Origin: Urechidicola vernalis
GTDB taxonomy: Bacteria; Bacteroidota; Bacteroidia; Flavobacteriales; Flavobacteriaceae
NCBI RefSeq assembly: GCF_031846385.1
Contig: NZ_JAVRHV010000001.1
Span: 930,001 to 994,000, forward strand
Length of the DNA stretch: 64,000 nucleotides
Direction of reading: 5' to 3'
Part shown: one piece after another, positions 18,729 through 27,314 of the stretch
Layout: each line of letters starts with the position of its first letter
How positions within the stretch are numbered: the stretch's first letter is position 1
The notes under the pieces: generated by a model
What the model saw: the letters and a program-made list of their open reading frames with translations, nothing else
What the model was told of the DNA's origin: nothing
Databases searched by the model: none
Program-made: the position numbers and the translations under genes

Positions 18729-19172
18729 TTAAAGTTTAACTGGAGCTGTTCCTTTCACCTTGATACCCATAGATCTAGCAGTACCTGCCATCATTAGCAT
18801 AGCTGATTCAACAGTAAATGCATTCAAATCAGGCATTTTGTCTTCTGCTATAACTTTTAATTGATCCCAAGTAACGGTAGCTACTTTGTTTCTATTTGGT
18901 TCTCCTGAACCTTTTTTAATCTTTGCTGCTTCTAAAATTTGCACTGCAGCTGGTGGAGTTTTCACAACAAAATCAAAAGACTTGTCTTTATACACAGTAA
19001 TTGCTACTGGTAAAACTTTCCCTTGTTTGTCTTGAGTTCTAGCATTAAATTGCTTACAGAACTCCATAATGTTAACTCCGGCAGCACCTAAAGCTGGTCC
19101 AACTGGTGGTGAAGGGTTTGCAGCTCCTCCACGCACTTGTAATTTTACAACCTTGCTTATTTCTTTTGCCAT
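18729..19172 (-). CDS. rplK: Ribosomal protein uL11
   Basis: 147 aa. Shows the glycine/proline-rich start VVKLQVRGGAANPSPPVGP and the C-terminal rRNA-binding domain with the DLNAFTVESAMLMMAGTARS signature. Part of the GTPase-associated centre. A 77-nt spacer with a stem-loop separates it from nusG. Confidence 0.97.
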   Translation of the reverse strand: MAKEISKVVKLQVRGGAANPSPPVGPALGAAGVNIMEFCKQFNARTQDKQGKVLPVAITVYKDKSFDFVVKTPPAAVQILEAAKIKKGSGEPNRNKVATVTWDQLKVIAEDKMPDLNAFTVESAMLMMAGTARSMGIKVKGTAPVKL

Positions 19173-19192
19173 CTTTTAACTTAATTAGGTTA

Positions 19193-19229
19193 GATATTTC
19201 AATTTTGTTGGAAGCTAAAACGAAATATC
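19193..19229 (-). promoter_or_regulatory. Stem-loop in the nusG-rplK spacer
   Basis: GATATTTC (19193-19200) pairs with GAAATATC (19222-19229) around a 21-nt loop, just upstream of the rplK start. Its position in the L11 operon leader fits a uL1 autoregulation site or a processing stem, but I could not match the uL1-binding consensus. Confidence 0.3.
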
Positions 19230-19249
19230 AATAAATATTAATGTAACAA

Positions 19250-19801
19250 TTATGAAATTTTTTCTACTTGCATGTAACTTAGTTCCAATGGTGTTTTTCT
19301 TCCGAAAATCTTTACCATTACTTCTAATTTCCTCTTCTCTTCATTTATCTTCTCGATAGAACCGTCGAATCCATTAAAAGGACCATCAACAACTTTTACC
19401 GTTTCACCAACCATATAAGGAATCGCTACATTTTCATTTTGAATCGCTAGTTCATCAACTTTACCTAGCATTCTATTTACTTCAGATCTTCTTAACGGCA
19501 CAGGATCTCCTCCTTTAACTTCACCTAAAAATCCAATTACTCCTGGAACCGCCTTCACAATATGAGGAATCTCTCCACTCAAATTTGCTTGAATCATGAT
19601 GTAACCAGGAAAATAAACTCTTTCTTTGTTTATTTTCTTTCCATCACGCACTTGAATAACCTTTTCTGTTGGAACAAGAACTTGATCGATGTAATCACCA
19701 ATATTCAAACGAGTGATTTCATTTTCGATATAGTTTTTAACTTTATTTTCTTGCCCACCAATAGCTCTCACTACATACCATTTCTTAACAGAATCAGCCA
19801 T
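19250..19801 (-). CDS. nusG: Transcription termination/antitermination factor NusG
   Basis: 183 aa. NGN domain (KKWYVVRAIGGQENKVKNYIE, VYFPGYIMIQ) and C-terminal KOW domain (GETVKVVDGPFNGFDG). Binds the RNA polymerase clamp and links transcription to translation or Rho. It is 14 nt downstream of secE, the usual pair. Confidence 0.96.
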   Translation of the reverse strand: MADSVKKWYVVRAIGGQENKVKNYIENEITRLNIGDYIDQVLVPTEKVIQVRDGKKINKERVYFPGYIMIQANLSGEIPHIVKAVPGVIGFLGEVKGGDPVPLRRSEVNRMLGKVDELAIQNENVAIPYMVGETVKVVDGPFNGFDGSIEKINEEKRKLEVMVKIFGRKTPLELSYMQVEKIS

Positions 19802-19815
19802 AACAATTTATCGAA

Positions 19816-20004
19816 TTAAAATAGTTTAAAATACTCGCCAAGAACCGATTGAAATGCTTTATCTACTACAAACACAGCCAATGCAAAAATTATAGTAAAA
19901 ATCGCAACTACTACTGTTGACTTTTGAGCTTCCGAAAATGGAATCCAAGTCATTTTTGTACTTAACTCTTCATAAGAGTCTTTAATATATTTAATAAATT
20001 TCAT
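19816..20004 (-). CDS. secE: Preprotein translocase subunit SecE
   Basis: 62 aa, the short single-span form. An amphipathic cytoplasmic helix (YIKDSYEELSTKMTWIPFSEA) precedes one membrane helix at about 29-47. Part of the SecYEG channel. It lies between tRNA-Trp and nusG, typical for this operon. Confidence 0.92.
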   Translation of the reverse strand: MKFIKYIKDSYEELSTKMTWIPFSEAQKSTVVVAIFTIIFALAVFVVDKAFQSVLGEYFKLF

Positions 20005-20023
20005 ATTCGTATTCTATATTTTG

Positions 20024-20096
20024 CACGGGCGGAGAGGCTCGAACTCCCGACACCTGGTTTTGGAGACCAGTGCTCTACCAACTGAGCTACACCCGT
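20024..20096 (-). tRNA. tRNA-Trp (anticodon CCA)
   Basis: 73 nt cloverleaf. The acceptor stem ACGGGTG/CGCCCGT closes, with D arm GTAGCTCAGTTGGTAGAGC, anticodon loop CTCCAAA and T loop GTTCGAG. CCA is not encoded. It sits 19 nt before secE inside the tuf-secE operon and must be cut from the polycistronic RNA. Confidence 0.95.
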
Positions 20097-20100
20097 AAAT

Positions 20101-20136
20101 GGAAGCTGCTTTCTCTAAATTAGAGAAGCAGCTTTC
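20101..20136 (-). promoter_or_regulatory. Hairpin between tuf and tRNA-Trp
   Basis: A near-perfect 15-bp stem with one bulged T (AAGCTGCTT and CTCTAA arms) spans the tuf-tRNA-Trp spacer. Only a weak T run follows on the minus strand. A leaky terminator or processing signal would let tuf be made in excess of the downstream genes. Confidence 0.55.
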
Positions 20137-20161
20137 ATAACTTTTAATAGGGTGTGGTTAA

Positions 20162-21346
20162 TTAAAGAATTTCTGTAACCTGACCAGCACCTACTGTTCT
20201 TCCACCTTCACGTATTGCAAAACGTAAACCTATGTTCATTGCAATTGGTTGGTGTAATTCAACAGTTATCGTTAAGTTATCACCTGGCATTACCATTTCA
20301 ACTCCATCAGGCAAGTTAATAGTACCTGTTACATCTGTAGTTCTTACGTAGAACTGTGGACGGTAGTTGTTATGGAATGGTGTGTGACGACCACCTTCTT
20401 CTTTCTTAAGTACGTATACCTCAGCTTTAAATTTAGCATGTGGAGTTACAGAACCTGGCTTACAGATTACCATTCCTCTTTTGATATCAGACTTTTCAAT
20501 TCCTCTTAATAAGATACCTACGTTATCTCCTGCTTCACCTCTATCAAGGATCTTACGGAACATTTCAACACCTGTAATAGTAGAAGCCAATTTCTCAGCA
20601 CCCATACCAATGATATCTACTGCGTCTCCTGTATTAGCAACTCCTGTTTCGATACGACCTGTAGCAACAGTTCCACGACCAGTAATAGTAAATACGTCCT
20701 CGATTGGCATTAAGAAATCTTTATCAACTTCACGAGTTGGTAATTCAATCCAAGAATCAACAGCATCCATTAATTCCATAATAGTATCAACCCACTTTGG
20801 CTCAGCATTCAATCCACCTAATGCAGATCCAGCAATTACCGGTGTGTTATCACCATCATACTCATAGAAGTCTAATAATTCTCTAACTTCCATTTCAACC
20901 AATTCTAATAATTCCTCATCATCAACCATATCCACTTTGTTCATGAATACAACCATTCTAGGAATACCTACTTGGCGACCTAATAAGATGTGCTCTCTAG
21001 TTTGTGGCATTGGACCATCAGTAGCAGCAACAACTAAAATAGCACCGTCCATTTGAGCAGCACCAGTTACCATGTTCTTTACGTAATCGGCGTGACCTGG
21101 ACAGTCAACGTGTGCGTAGTGACGAGTAGCAGTTTGATACTCTACGTGAGAAGTGTTAATAGTAATACCTCTTTCTTTTTCTTCTGGAGCGTTATCAATC
21201 TGATCGAAATCTCTTACTTCAGAAAGTCCTTTATCAGCTAATACCTTAGTAATCGCTGCAGTTAAAGTAGTTTTACCGTGATCTACGTGTCCAATAGTAC
21301 CTATATTAAGGTGTGATTTGGAGCGGTCAAAATGTTCTTTTGCCAT
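20162..21346 (-). CDS. tuf: Elongation factor Tu
   Basis: 394 aa. GTPase motifs GHVDHGKT (19-26), DCPGHADY and NKVD are intact, followed by domains II and III. Delivers aminoacyl-tRNA to the ribosome. It is directly downstream of four tRNA genes, an arrangement that couples EF-Tu and tRNA expression. No second tuf is present in the window. Confidence 0.98.
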   Translation of the reverse strand: MAKEHFDRSKSHLNIGTIGHVDHGKTTLTAAITKVLADKGLSEVRDFDQIDNAPEEKERGITINTSHVEYQTATRHYAHVDCPGHADYVKNMVTGAAQMDGAILVVAATDGPMPQTREHILLGRQVGIPRMVVFMNKVDMVDDEELLELVEMEVRELLDFYEYDGDNTPVIAGSALGGLNAEPKWVDTIMELMDAVDSWIELPTREVDKDFLMPIEDVFTITGRGTVATGRIETGVANTGDAVDIIGMGAEKLASTITGVEMFRKILDRGEAGDNVGILLRGIEKSDIKRGMVICKPGSVTPHAKFKAEVYVLKKEEGGRHTPFHNNYRPQFYVRTTDVTGTINLPDGVEMVMPGDNLTITVELHQPIAMNIGLRFAIREGGRTVGAGQVTEIL

Positions 21347-21407
21347 GATTATTAATTTTTAATTCTTAGTTATATATATAATTTAGTGTTCAAACTTTAC
21401 ATATTTG

Positions 21408-21479
21408 AGCCAATGACGGGAATTGAACCCGTGACCTCTTCCTTACCAAGGAAACGCTCTACCTCTGAGCTACACCGGC
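21408..21479 (-). tRNA. tRNA-Thr (anticodon GGT)
   Basis: 72 nt. Acceptor GCCGGTG/CATTGGC (with G-T pairs), D arm GTAGCTCAGAGGTAGAGC, anticodon loop CTTGGTA, T loop GTTCAAT. Last of the four-tRNA cluster before tuf. Confidence 0.94.
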
Positions 21480-21490
21480 TAAAAAATTTG

Positions 21491-21563
21491 AGCGAAAGAC
21501 CGGGTTCGAACCGGCGACATTCAGCTTGGAAGGCTGACGCTCTACCAACTGAGCTACTTTCGC
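21491..21563 (-). tRNA. tRNA-Gly (anticodon TCC)
   Basis: 73 nt. Acceptor GCGAAAG/CTTTCGC is perfect, anticodon loop CTTCCAA, T loop GTTCGAA. Separated by 11 nt from tRNA-Thr(GGT). Confidence 0.95.
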
Positions 21564-21606
21564 TTTTTTTTATCCAATCCTCCAAAGGATTCTGACTAAA
21601 ATATTG

Positions 21607-21687
<81 letters not shown>

Positions 21688-21777
21688 ATTATTTTCAAAG
21701 AACAAAATTGAATACAATATTCAATTTCTTTTCAAAAAAATTAAGCCCTTTTTGTGGAGCTTAATCTCTAATTTTAG

Positions 21778-21851
21778 AGCCGATGGAGGGACTCGAACCC
21801 ACGACCTGCTGATTACAAATCAGCTGCTCTAGCCAGCTGAGCTACATCGGC
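21778..21851 (-). tRNA. tRNA-Thr (anticodon TGT)
   Basis: 74 nt. Acceptor GCCGATG/CATCGGC is perfect, anticodon loop TTTGTAA, T loop GTTCGAG. First gene of the operon; the consensus promoter lies about 42 nt upstream. Confidence 0.95.
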
Positions 21852-21892
21852 TTTTTCTGCTAAAAAAACAGCCCGCTATTTCTAACGGACTG

Positions 21893-21924
21893 CAAAGGTA
21901 TAAAGTTTTCTTTTTTACGCAAAA
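21893..21924 (-). promoter_or_regulatory. Promoter of the tRNA-tuf-secE-nusG-rpl-rpo operon
   Basis: On the minus strand TTTTG (21920-21924) is followed after exactly 19 nt by TACCTTTG (21893-21900). Both elements match the Bacteroidota sigma-ABfr consensus (TTG...TANNTTTG). It is placed for a start roughly 30 nt before tRNA-Thr(UGU). Confidence 0.8.
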
Positions 21925-21949
21925 CTTTTTTCGTTTTTTTTTACTTTTT

Positions 21950-22255
21950 TTACACGTGATGTGCACGTTGTTTTTCTTTACGCTTGTTTAACTGCCTTTT
22001 AAGGGTATCTGTACATAAAGAAATTCCTTCTTCAAATGTTTTACAAACCTTTTTTACGATTATATCGTCACCTGGCACATTAATTTTAACATCTACTGTT
22101 TTATTTTCTTTTTCACTTGTTTGCTGTACTTTTAAAAACACTTCTGCATCTACAATTCTATCATAATACTTTTCTAATGTTGAAACCTTCTTCTCTACAA
22201 ATTCTACCAAATCTTTGTCAGCATTAAAATTTACTGACTGAACAAATACCTTCAT
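21950..22255 (-). CDS. hpf: Ribosome hibernation-promoting factor, HPF/RaiA family (short form)
   Basis: 101 aa, short form without the long-HPF dimerisation domain. N-terminal MKVFVQSVNFNADKDLVEFVEKK and the basic C-terminus (TDTLKRQLNKRKEKQRAHHV) fit the family. Binds the 30S decoding region in stationary phase. It lies 6 nt after xerC and just upstream of the tRNA-tuf promoter. Confidence 0.9.
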   Translation of the reverse strand: MKVFVQSVNFNADKDLVEFVEKKVSTLEKYYDRIVDAEVFLKVQQTSEKENKTVDVKINVPGDDIIVKKVCKTFEEGISLCTDTLKRQLNKRKEKQRAHHV

Positions 22256-22261
22256 AAATAA

Positions 22262-23149
22262 TCATTTTTTTGCGCTCCTAGGATGAGCTCGGTTATACAC
22301 TTCTTTTAACGTACCCAAACTACTATGGGTATATACCTGTGTTGAAGCTAAACTAGAGTGCCCCAACAGTTCTTTCACTGAATTTAAATCTGCACCCTCA
22401 TTTAACAAATGAGTTGCAAAAGAATGCCGAAGAACGTGAGGGCTTTTTTTAACCTTCGTTGACACCGTACTAAAATACTCATTTATTATTCTATAAACAA
22501 GTGTGGGATACAATTTATTTTGTTTATCTGTAAAAAAAAGATAGTCAATTGGAGGGTTCAATTCCGACCTTATCAATATATATTCTTGCAGAGAGTTTTG
22601 AACAGATTTTAATAAAGGAATAAATCGTTCTTTATTTCTCTTACCCAATACTTTTAAATTGCCATTTGACAAATCCACATCACTTAATTTAATCTGAATC
22701 AATTCGTTTCTTCGCATTCCTGTTGAATATAGTAACTCAACAATTAATCGATCACGAACAGACTTGTAATCATTTCCCGAATTCAACAAGGCAATAACTT
22801 CTTTGATTTCCTTCTCAGAAAACGGAACCTGCACTCTTTTAGCAACTTTTAGAGCTTGATGTTTTGCAATCGGGTTTTCTTTAACCTGTTGAATCTTTTG
22901 TAAAAACTTATAAAAGGATTTTAGGCTACTTACCTTCCTATTAATAGACCTGTTCGAAACGCCTGAATCCACAAGACTCACAATCCAAGATCTTACTTGG
23001 GAGTAGTTTACTTCAACAATGTTTAAATTATCAAACTCTTTATTGCAAAATTGCTGAAAGGAAGATAAATCGTTTTTATAGGCGGTTATAGTGTGTGTCG
23101 AATATTTTTTTTCGAATGATAAATATTCTAAAAACGATTTTATAGGCAT
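22262..23149 (-). CDS. xerC: Tyrosine recombinase, XerC type
   Basis: 295 aa. N-terminal SAM-like core-binding domain (to about 95), then the catalytic domain with Arg146 (GMRRNEL), Lys170, His238 and Arg241 (PHVLRHSFATHLL), His264 (LGHSSLASTQ) and Tyr273 (VYTH), so the active site is complete. Its size and its position between rpsU and hpf, beside core genes and with no phage genes or att repeats, point to the housekeeping chromosome-dimer resolvase rather than a mobile integrase. Confidence 0.9.
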   Translation of the reverse strand: MPIKSFLEYLSFEKKYSTHTITAYKNDLSSFQQFCNKEFDNLNIVEVNYSQVRSWIVSLVDSGVSNRSINRKVSSLKSFYKFLQKIQQVKENPIAKHQALKVAKRVQVPFSEKEIKEVIALLNSGNDYKSVRDRLIVELLYSTGMRRNELIQIKLSDVDLSNGNLKVLGKRNKERFIPLLKSVQNSLQEYILIRSELNPPIDYLFFTDKQNKLYPTLVYRIINEYFSTVSTKVKKSPHVLRHSFATHLLNEGADLNSVKELLGHSSLASTQVYTHSSLGTLKEVYNRAHPRSAKK

Positions 23150-23150
23150 A

Positions 23151-23192
23151 AAAAAATCCGTTAGAAAACAAATTTACAAATTCTAACGGATT
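23151..23192 (-). terminator. Terminator between rpsU and xerC
   Basis: A 12-bp stem AATCCGTTAGAA (23155-23166) pairs with 23181-23192, 14-nt loop, followed on the minus strand by a T run. It overlaps the xerC 5' end, so it may be leaky and let some rpsU transcript continue into xerC-hpf. Confidence 0.75.
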
Positions 23193-23213
23193 AATTTTTA
23201 TATGAAAGAAACA

Positions 23214-23411
23214 TTATCCTTGCTCTTCTTGTGTTCTTAATCTCTGAACATAAGCTGCTTTAATGTTTTGCGCTCTTTTCTCTACAGAAGGCTTTGTGAA
23301 ATGCTTTCTATTACGCAAATTCTTCATTGTCTTTGTACGGTCAAATTTTCTCTTAAAACGTTTTAACGCTCTATCTATGTTCTCTCCGTCTTTTACTGGT
23401 ATTATCAACAT
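23214..23411 (-). CDS. rpsU: Ribosomal protein bS21
   Basis: 65 aa, very basic, with the family core VKDGENIDRALKRFKRKF. In Bacteroidota bS21 helps hide the 16S anti-Shine-Dalgarno tail on the 30S subunit. The gene has a consensus promoter and, unlike its neighbours, a strong Shine-Dalgarno sequence. Confidence 0.95.
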   Translation of the reverse strand: MLIIPVKDGENIDRALKRFKRKFDRTKTMKNLRNRKHFTKPSVEKRAQNIKAAYVQRLRTQEEQG

Positions 23412-23420
23412 AACTTGGTT

Positions 23421-23428
23421 CCTCCTTT
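23421..23428 (-). promoter_or_regulatory. Strong Shine-Dalgarno of rpsU (AAAGGAGG)
   Basis: AAAGGAGG on the minus strand lies 9 nt before the rpsU ATG, a near-perfect complement of the 16S tail. Other genes here have only A-rich leaders. Fits reported autoregulation of bS21 synthesis in Bacteroidota. Confidence 0.85.
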
Positions 23429-23457
23429 CTTAGTTCTCCTATTTTTTTAGGGTGGCG

Positions 23458-23487
23458 CAAAGATAAAAACTATTTAACAACTAGCAA
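23458..23487 (-). promoter_or_regulatory. rpsU promoter
   Basis: TTG (23485-23487), 19 nt, then TATCTTTG (23458-23465) on the minus strand, a full match to the Bacteroidota consensus. The SD lies about 30 nt downstream of the -7 box. Confidence 0.8.
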
Positions 23488-23506
23488 TTAAATTTTATAA
23501 AATTAT

Positions 23507-24679
23507 TTACGTTGCTGGTTTATACTCTTTTTTATCTATAATCATTTTTGCAATTACCTCTTTTAATATTTCAGAAGTACCGCCACCTATTGGACCTAAT
23601 CTGCTATCGCGCAGCATCCTAGCCATTGGATAATCTTCAATATATCCATATCCTCCTAAAATCTGCAAACAATTATAGATTACTTTATCTGCCAATTTTG
23701 TCGAATTTAATTTAGACATACTTGCCTCTTTTACGACATACTGCCCAAGCTCCATTCTTTTGGTTATTGAATAATTAAACTCTTTATTCATTTCTATTTC
23801 ACTAGCCATTTCTGCTACCGAATGCCTCAAAGCTTGAAATTTATCTAATGATTGTCCAAAGGCATGCCTTTCCTCCATGTAATTTACTGCGTACTCCAGG
23901 GCAAATTCTGCTCTCGCATGCCCGTTTACACCCATTACTAATCGCTCTAATGCAAAATGCTGCATTATATAAGGAAATCCTTTATCCTCTTCACCTAATA
24001 AATTACTTGCAGGGATTACAACATTATCAAATGCTATTTCTCCAGTATCTGATGCTTTCCACCCTAGTTTATCTAATTTAGTTGCAGACAAACCAGGTGT
24101 ATTTCTATCCACCACAAAAAGACTAATTCCTTTACCTTTCAACTCAGGACTCGTTTTTGCAGCAACCACTAAATAATCAGAATACACACCATTAGTAATA
24201 AACGTTTTTGATCCATTTAATACGTAGGTGTCATCAACTTTTACAGCGGTCGTTCTCATTCCTGAAACATCAGATCCAGCAAAAGGTTCAGTAATACACA
24301 AACATCCTATTTTATCTCCTTCTATACTTGGAGTCAAATAATTTCTCTTAATCTCTTCAGACCCTTCCTTACTAATATGAGTCATTGCTAAAAAAACATG
24401 GGCCCACATTGCTGCAGCAAATCCACCCGAGTTAATCTTCTGTAATTCTTCTAAAAAAATAACAGTATAAAACAAATCTAAATTCAACCCTCCATAAGCC
24501 TCTGGATAATTCACACCGAAATAGCCCATCTCTCCAAACTTCTTCCAAATGAACCTATCTATAGTTCCTGTTTTTTCCCATTTATCAATATGCGGAACGA
24601 CCTCTTTCTGCAAGAAATTCTTAAAACTTTGCCTAAAGACATTATGTTCTTCCGTAAAATACATGCTATTCATTTTCAA
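23507..24679 (-). CDS. Acyl-CoA dehydrogenase family protein
   Basis: 390 aa. FAD-binding signatures CITEPFAGSDVSG and GFPYIMQHFALERL are present; the C-terminal ILGGYGYIEDYPMARMLRDSRL is typical. The loop that carries the catalytic Glu in medium-chain enzymes reads PIGGGTSEI here, so the base is probably the Glu of FALERL, as in isovaleryl-/long-chain-type enzymes. That hints at branched- or long-chain substrates but does not prove it. The start may be the first ATG or the internal MNSMYF. It follows the HhH gene by 10 nt; the two are likely co-transcribed. Confidence 0.87.
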   Translation of the reverse strand: MKMNSMYFTEEHNVFRQSFKNFLQKEVVPHIDKWEKTGTIDRFIWKKFGEMGYFGVNYPEAYGGLNLDLFYTVIFLEELQKINSGGFAAAMWAHVFLAMTHISKEGSEEIKRNYLTPSIEGDKIGCLCITEPFAGSDVSGMRTTAVKVDDTYVLNGSKTFITNGVYSDYLVVAAKTSPELKGKGISLFVVDRNTPGLSATKLDKLGWKASDTGEIAFDNVVIPASNLLGEEDKGFPYIMQHFALERLVMGVNGHARAEFALEYAVNYMEERHAFGQSLDKFQALRHSVAEMASEIEMNKEFNYSITKRMELGQYVVKEASMSKLNSTKLADKVIYNCLQILGGYGYIEDYPMARMLRDSRLGPIGGGTSEILKEVIAKMIIDKKEYKPAT

Positions 24680-24689
24680 TTTTCATCAT

Positions 24690-25586
24690 TTATTTAGCTT
24701 CCAAATATACGGCGATTCTATCGAACAACTCCAAAGGAAATCCCTCTATATTTTTCAACTCATCCAAAGATTGAATTTCTGCAACCTCATCTCTATAATC
24801 AAATATTAGTTTGGTCAATTCATAATCTATATATGGAAGTCGCAATATTTCCTTAAAAGTTGCCGTATTAATGTTTAGAGGCTCAATTACTGGTTTTGAA
24901 AGTACCGTGTACTTTTTTAAAACTTCCAACACTACTTCAGGTTTTAAACCATAAACTTCACTAAGTTGATCATCGTTTATAAACCCACCTATAGAATTTC
25001 TGAATTTTACAATTCTACTAGATAAGGTTTCCCCTATACCATAAATTTTAATAAAATCTTCTTCTGTTGCTACATTCAAATCTTGCTTAACAATTGGCAG
25101 GTTAACTTCATACTTTGTTACACTTGGTCTATCCCTCTTTTGTGATTTCTGCTTATTTACCCATTCCGGAAATTTAAAATATGGAGAAATCTCTGCCAAT
25201 AAACTATCTGAAATTTTAGTTACTTCCTGAAACTGCTCCGTTGAATTTATGTATTCTCCTTTAGCCCTAAAAGCCAAAAGGCGATCAATCTCATCGGTTG
25301 ACATCCCTAATTGATATCCTTTAAAATCAGTAATAAAACTTGGATTGAATGGAAAAATTTTAGGCTTTGATGCTGCAATAGATTCCTTTTCTAAAGAATC
25401 TAATTCCTTCTGAAACTTTTCAATATTTACTTGATCCGAATGAGATACTTCATAAGTTTTAGAGCCTATATAATTAGGAAACCAAAACCAATAAAAAAAT
25501 TGAACAACAACGATTAATAACAACAAAAAGAAAATCCCATTTCGTTGGCGTTTATTATACCAAAAATGGGATTTTAATTTTTTCAT
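24690..25586 (-). CDS. Helix-hairpin-helix (ComEA-like) membrane-anchored protein
   Basis: 298 aa. Basic N-terminus, one membrane segment at about 18-36 (FFLLLLIVVVQFFYWFWF), then repeated HhH units: LNVATEEDFIKIYGIGETLSSRIVKF, a middle copy around the LSEVYGLKPEVV segment, and LNINTATFKEILRLPYI. Such domains bind DNA backbone; ComEA proteins hold incoming DNA during uptake. Three HhH copies and a long linker make it larger than ordinary ComEA. The role in competence is inferred. It lies between the symporter (14 nt) and the acyl-CoA dehydrogenase (10 nt). Confidence 0.8.
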   Translation of the reverse strand: MKKLKSHFWYNKRQRNGIFFLLLLIVVVQFFYWFWFPNYIGSKTYEVSHSDQVNIEKFQKELDSLEKESIAASKPKIFPFNPSFITDFKGYQLGMSTDEIDRLLAFRAKGEYINSTEQFQEVTKISDSLLAEISPYFKFPEWVNKQKSQKRDRPSVTKYEVNLPIVKQDLNVATEEDFIKIYGIGETLSSRIVKFRNSIGGFINDDQLSEVYGLKPEVVLEVLKKYTVLSKPVIEPLNINTATFKEILRLPYIDYELTKLIFDYRDEVAEIQSLDELKNIEGFPLELFDRIAVYLEAK

Positions 25587-25600
25587 AAAAATGAATTGGT

Positions 25601-27226
25601 TTATGCTTTCATACCTTTGATAGCATCTACATATTTAACCATTTCTTCTCTAACTTTAGGGAATAAGAAGAACAGTCCAATCATATTAGGGAATACCAAT
25701 GCTAAAATCATGGCATCTGAAAATTTAATAACAGCATCTAAAGTTGCTCCTGCCCCAATAACTATAAATATCAAGAATAAGATCTTATAGGTCATATCAG
25801 CTTTCTTTCCTTTACCAAATAAATACTTCCAAGATTGTAATCCGTAGTAAGACCAAGAAATCATCGTCGAAAACGCAAATAATACAATTGCAATTGTTAA
25901 TATATATGAGAATCCAGGAATAACAGAATCAAAAGCTTGAGAAGTTAAATCAACTCCTCCAATAGCTTCTCCGGTAGCGTTTAAAATTACATTGCTATTT
26001 CCATCTCCTCCATAAGCAAACACACTCTGCATATCCGTTCCGTTAATATTAAAGAAAATAATAACCAATGCTGTCATTGTACAAATTACAACAGTATCAA
26101 TAAATGGCTCTAATAAAGCAACTACTCCTTCAGATGCCGGATATTTAGTTTTAACTGCTGAATGCGCAATTGCCGCAGAACCTGCACCTGCTTCGTTCGA
26201 AAATGCTGCTCTTTGAAAACCAACAATCAACACTCCAACAAAGCCTCCAAGACCCGCCATAGGAGTAAATGCTCCATTCATAATCAATCCGAAAGCATCA
26301 CCTATGTAATTTATATTAGCAAAAATAATTATTAAAGAAGCTAATACATAAATTCCAGCCATAAACGGAACAATTTTCTCCGTAATTTTTGCAATTCTTT
26401 TAATACCTCCAATAATTACAATTGCAACTAAAACTGCCATTATAACACCGATGATTACCCCAGTAGAACCACCTTCCAAATTCATTAAAGAACTTAGTTG
26501 CACTGCTGCTTGATTAGATTGAAATGCATTACCTCCACCAAAAGAAGCTCCAACACATAATACTGCAAAAACAATTCCCAAAACTTTTCCAAGTCTAGTG
26601 AACCCACGTTCTTTTAATCCTTTGCTTAAATAATACATTGGACCTCCATGAACCGTTCCATCAGCATCTACATCTCTGTATTTTACACCTAATGTACATT
26701 CAACAAATTTTGTAGCCATTCCAAGCAAACCACAAACAATCATCCAGAATGTCGCTCCAGGACCTCCTAAGGCGATTGCTACAGCTACACCGGCAATATT
26801 TCCTAAACCAACGGTTCCAGAAACTGCTGTTGCCAATGCTTGAAAATGCGAAACTTCTCCTTCTTGACTTTCATCTTTAATTGTACCAATAACATCACCA
26901 TCAATTGACATACCTGTATGGTCGTCACCAGACTCATGATGATCTAATTCATCATATTTTCCTCTGACCGTATTAATAGCCATAGGAAATTTAGTAATGT
27001 TGGGGAACTTAAAGTAAATTGTAAAAAACAAAGCTCCTGCCACTAATAAAATTACCACAAATGGAATATTATAACTCCCAATTGGCACAGTAGCTAATAC
27101 AAACCCTTCCCATGCAGTTGCAATTGGCATGAACCAATCATTAATTTTTTCATCTAATCCTTTATCTTGAGCAAAAATAAGAGTCGGTGCTACTGCAAAA
27201 AGTAGCGTAAAAAGTTTTTTATACAT
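25601..27226 (-). CDS. Amino acid (alanine/glycine):cation symporter, AGCS family
   Basis: 541 aa, about ten hydrophobic spans. Family signatures: GTVGLGNIAGVAVAIALGGPG, FQRAAFSNEAGAGSAAIAHS and GGPMYYLSKGL. Imports small amino acids with Na+ or H+ across the inner membrane. It has an N-terminal stretch resembling a signal peptide (MYKKLFTLLFAVAPTLIFAQ), common in Flavobacteria members, and a short charged segment rich in Asp/Glu/His around residue 95-115. No perfect promoter was seen upstream; TTG with 17 nt to TACCTTAA is a weak candidate. Confidence 0.9.
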   Translation of the reverse strand: MYKKLFTLLFAVAPTLIFAQDKGLDEKINDWFMPIATAWEGFVLATVPIGSYNIPFVVILLVAGALFFTIYFKFPNITKFPMAINTVRGKYDELDHHESGDDHTGMSIDGDVIGTIKDESQEGEVSHFQALATAVSGTVGLGNIAGVAVAIALGGPGATFWMIVCGLLGMATKFVECTLGVKYRDVDADGTVHGGPMYYLSKGLKERGFTRLGKVLGIVFAVLCVGASFGGGNAFQSNQAAVQLSSLMNLEGGSTGVIIGVIMAVLVAIVIIGGIKRIAKITEKIVPFMAGIYVLASLIIIFANINYIGDAFGLIMNGAFTPMAGLGGFVGVLIVGFQRAAFSNEAGAGSAAIAHSAVKTKYPASEGVVALLEPFIDTVVICTMTALVIIFFNINGTDMQSVFAYGGDGNSNVILNATGEAIGGVDLTSQAFDSVIPGFSYILTIAIVLFAFSTMISWSYYGLQSWKYLFGKGKKADMTYKILFLIFIVIGAGATLDAVIKFSDAMILALVFPNMIGLFFLFPKVREEMVKYVDAIKGMKA

Positions 27227-27314
27227 AATATTTAAATGGAAATTATAATTTCGTTAGTAATTGCTCGCAATATCCTAAAATTTTAAGGTATCATCAAAAT
27301 ATTTTAACAAATAC

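Noticed and set aside
22262..23149. Tyrosine recombinase as a sign of a mobile element
   Set aside because: It is flanked by rpsU and hpf, lacks att repeats and cargo genes, and has the size of XerC/D.
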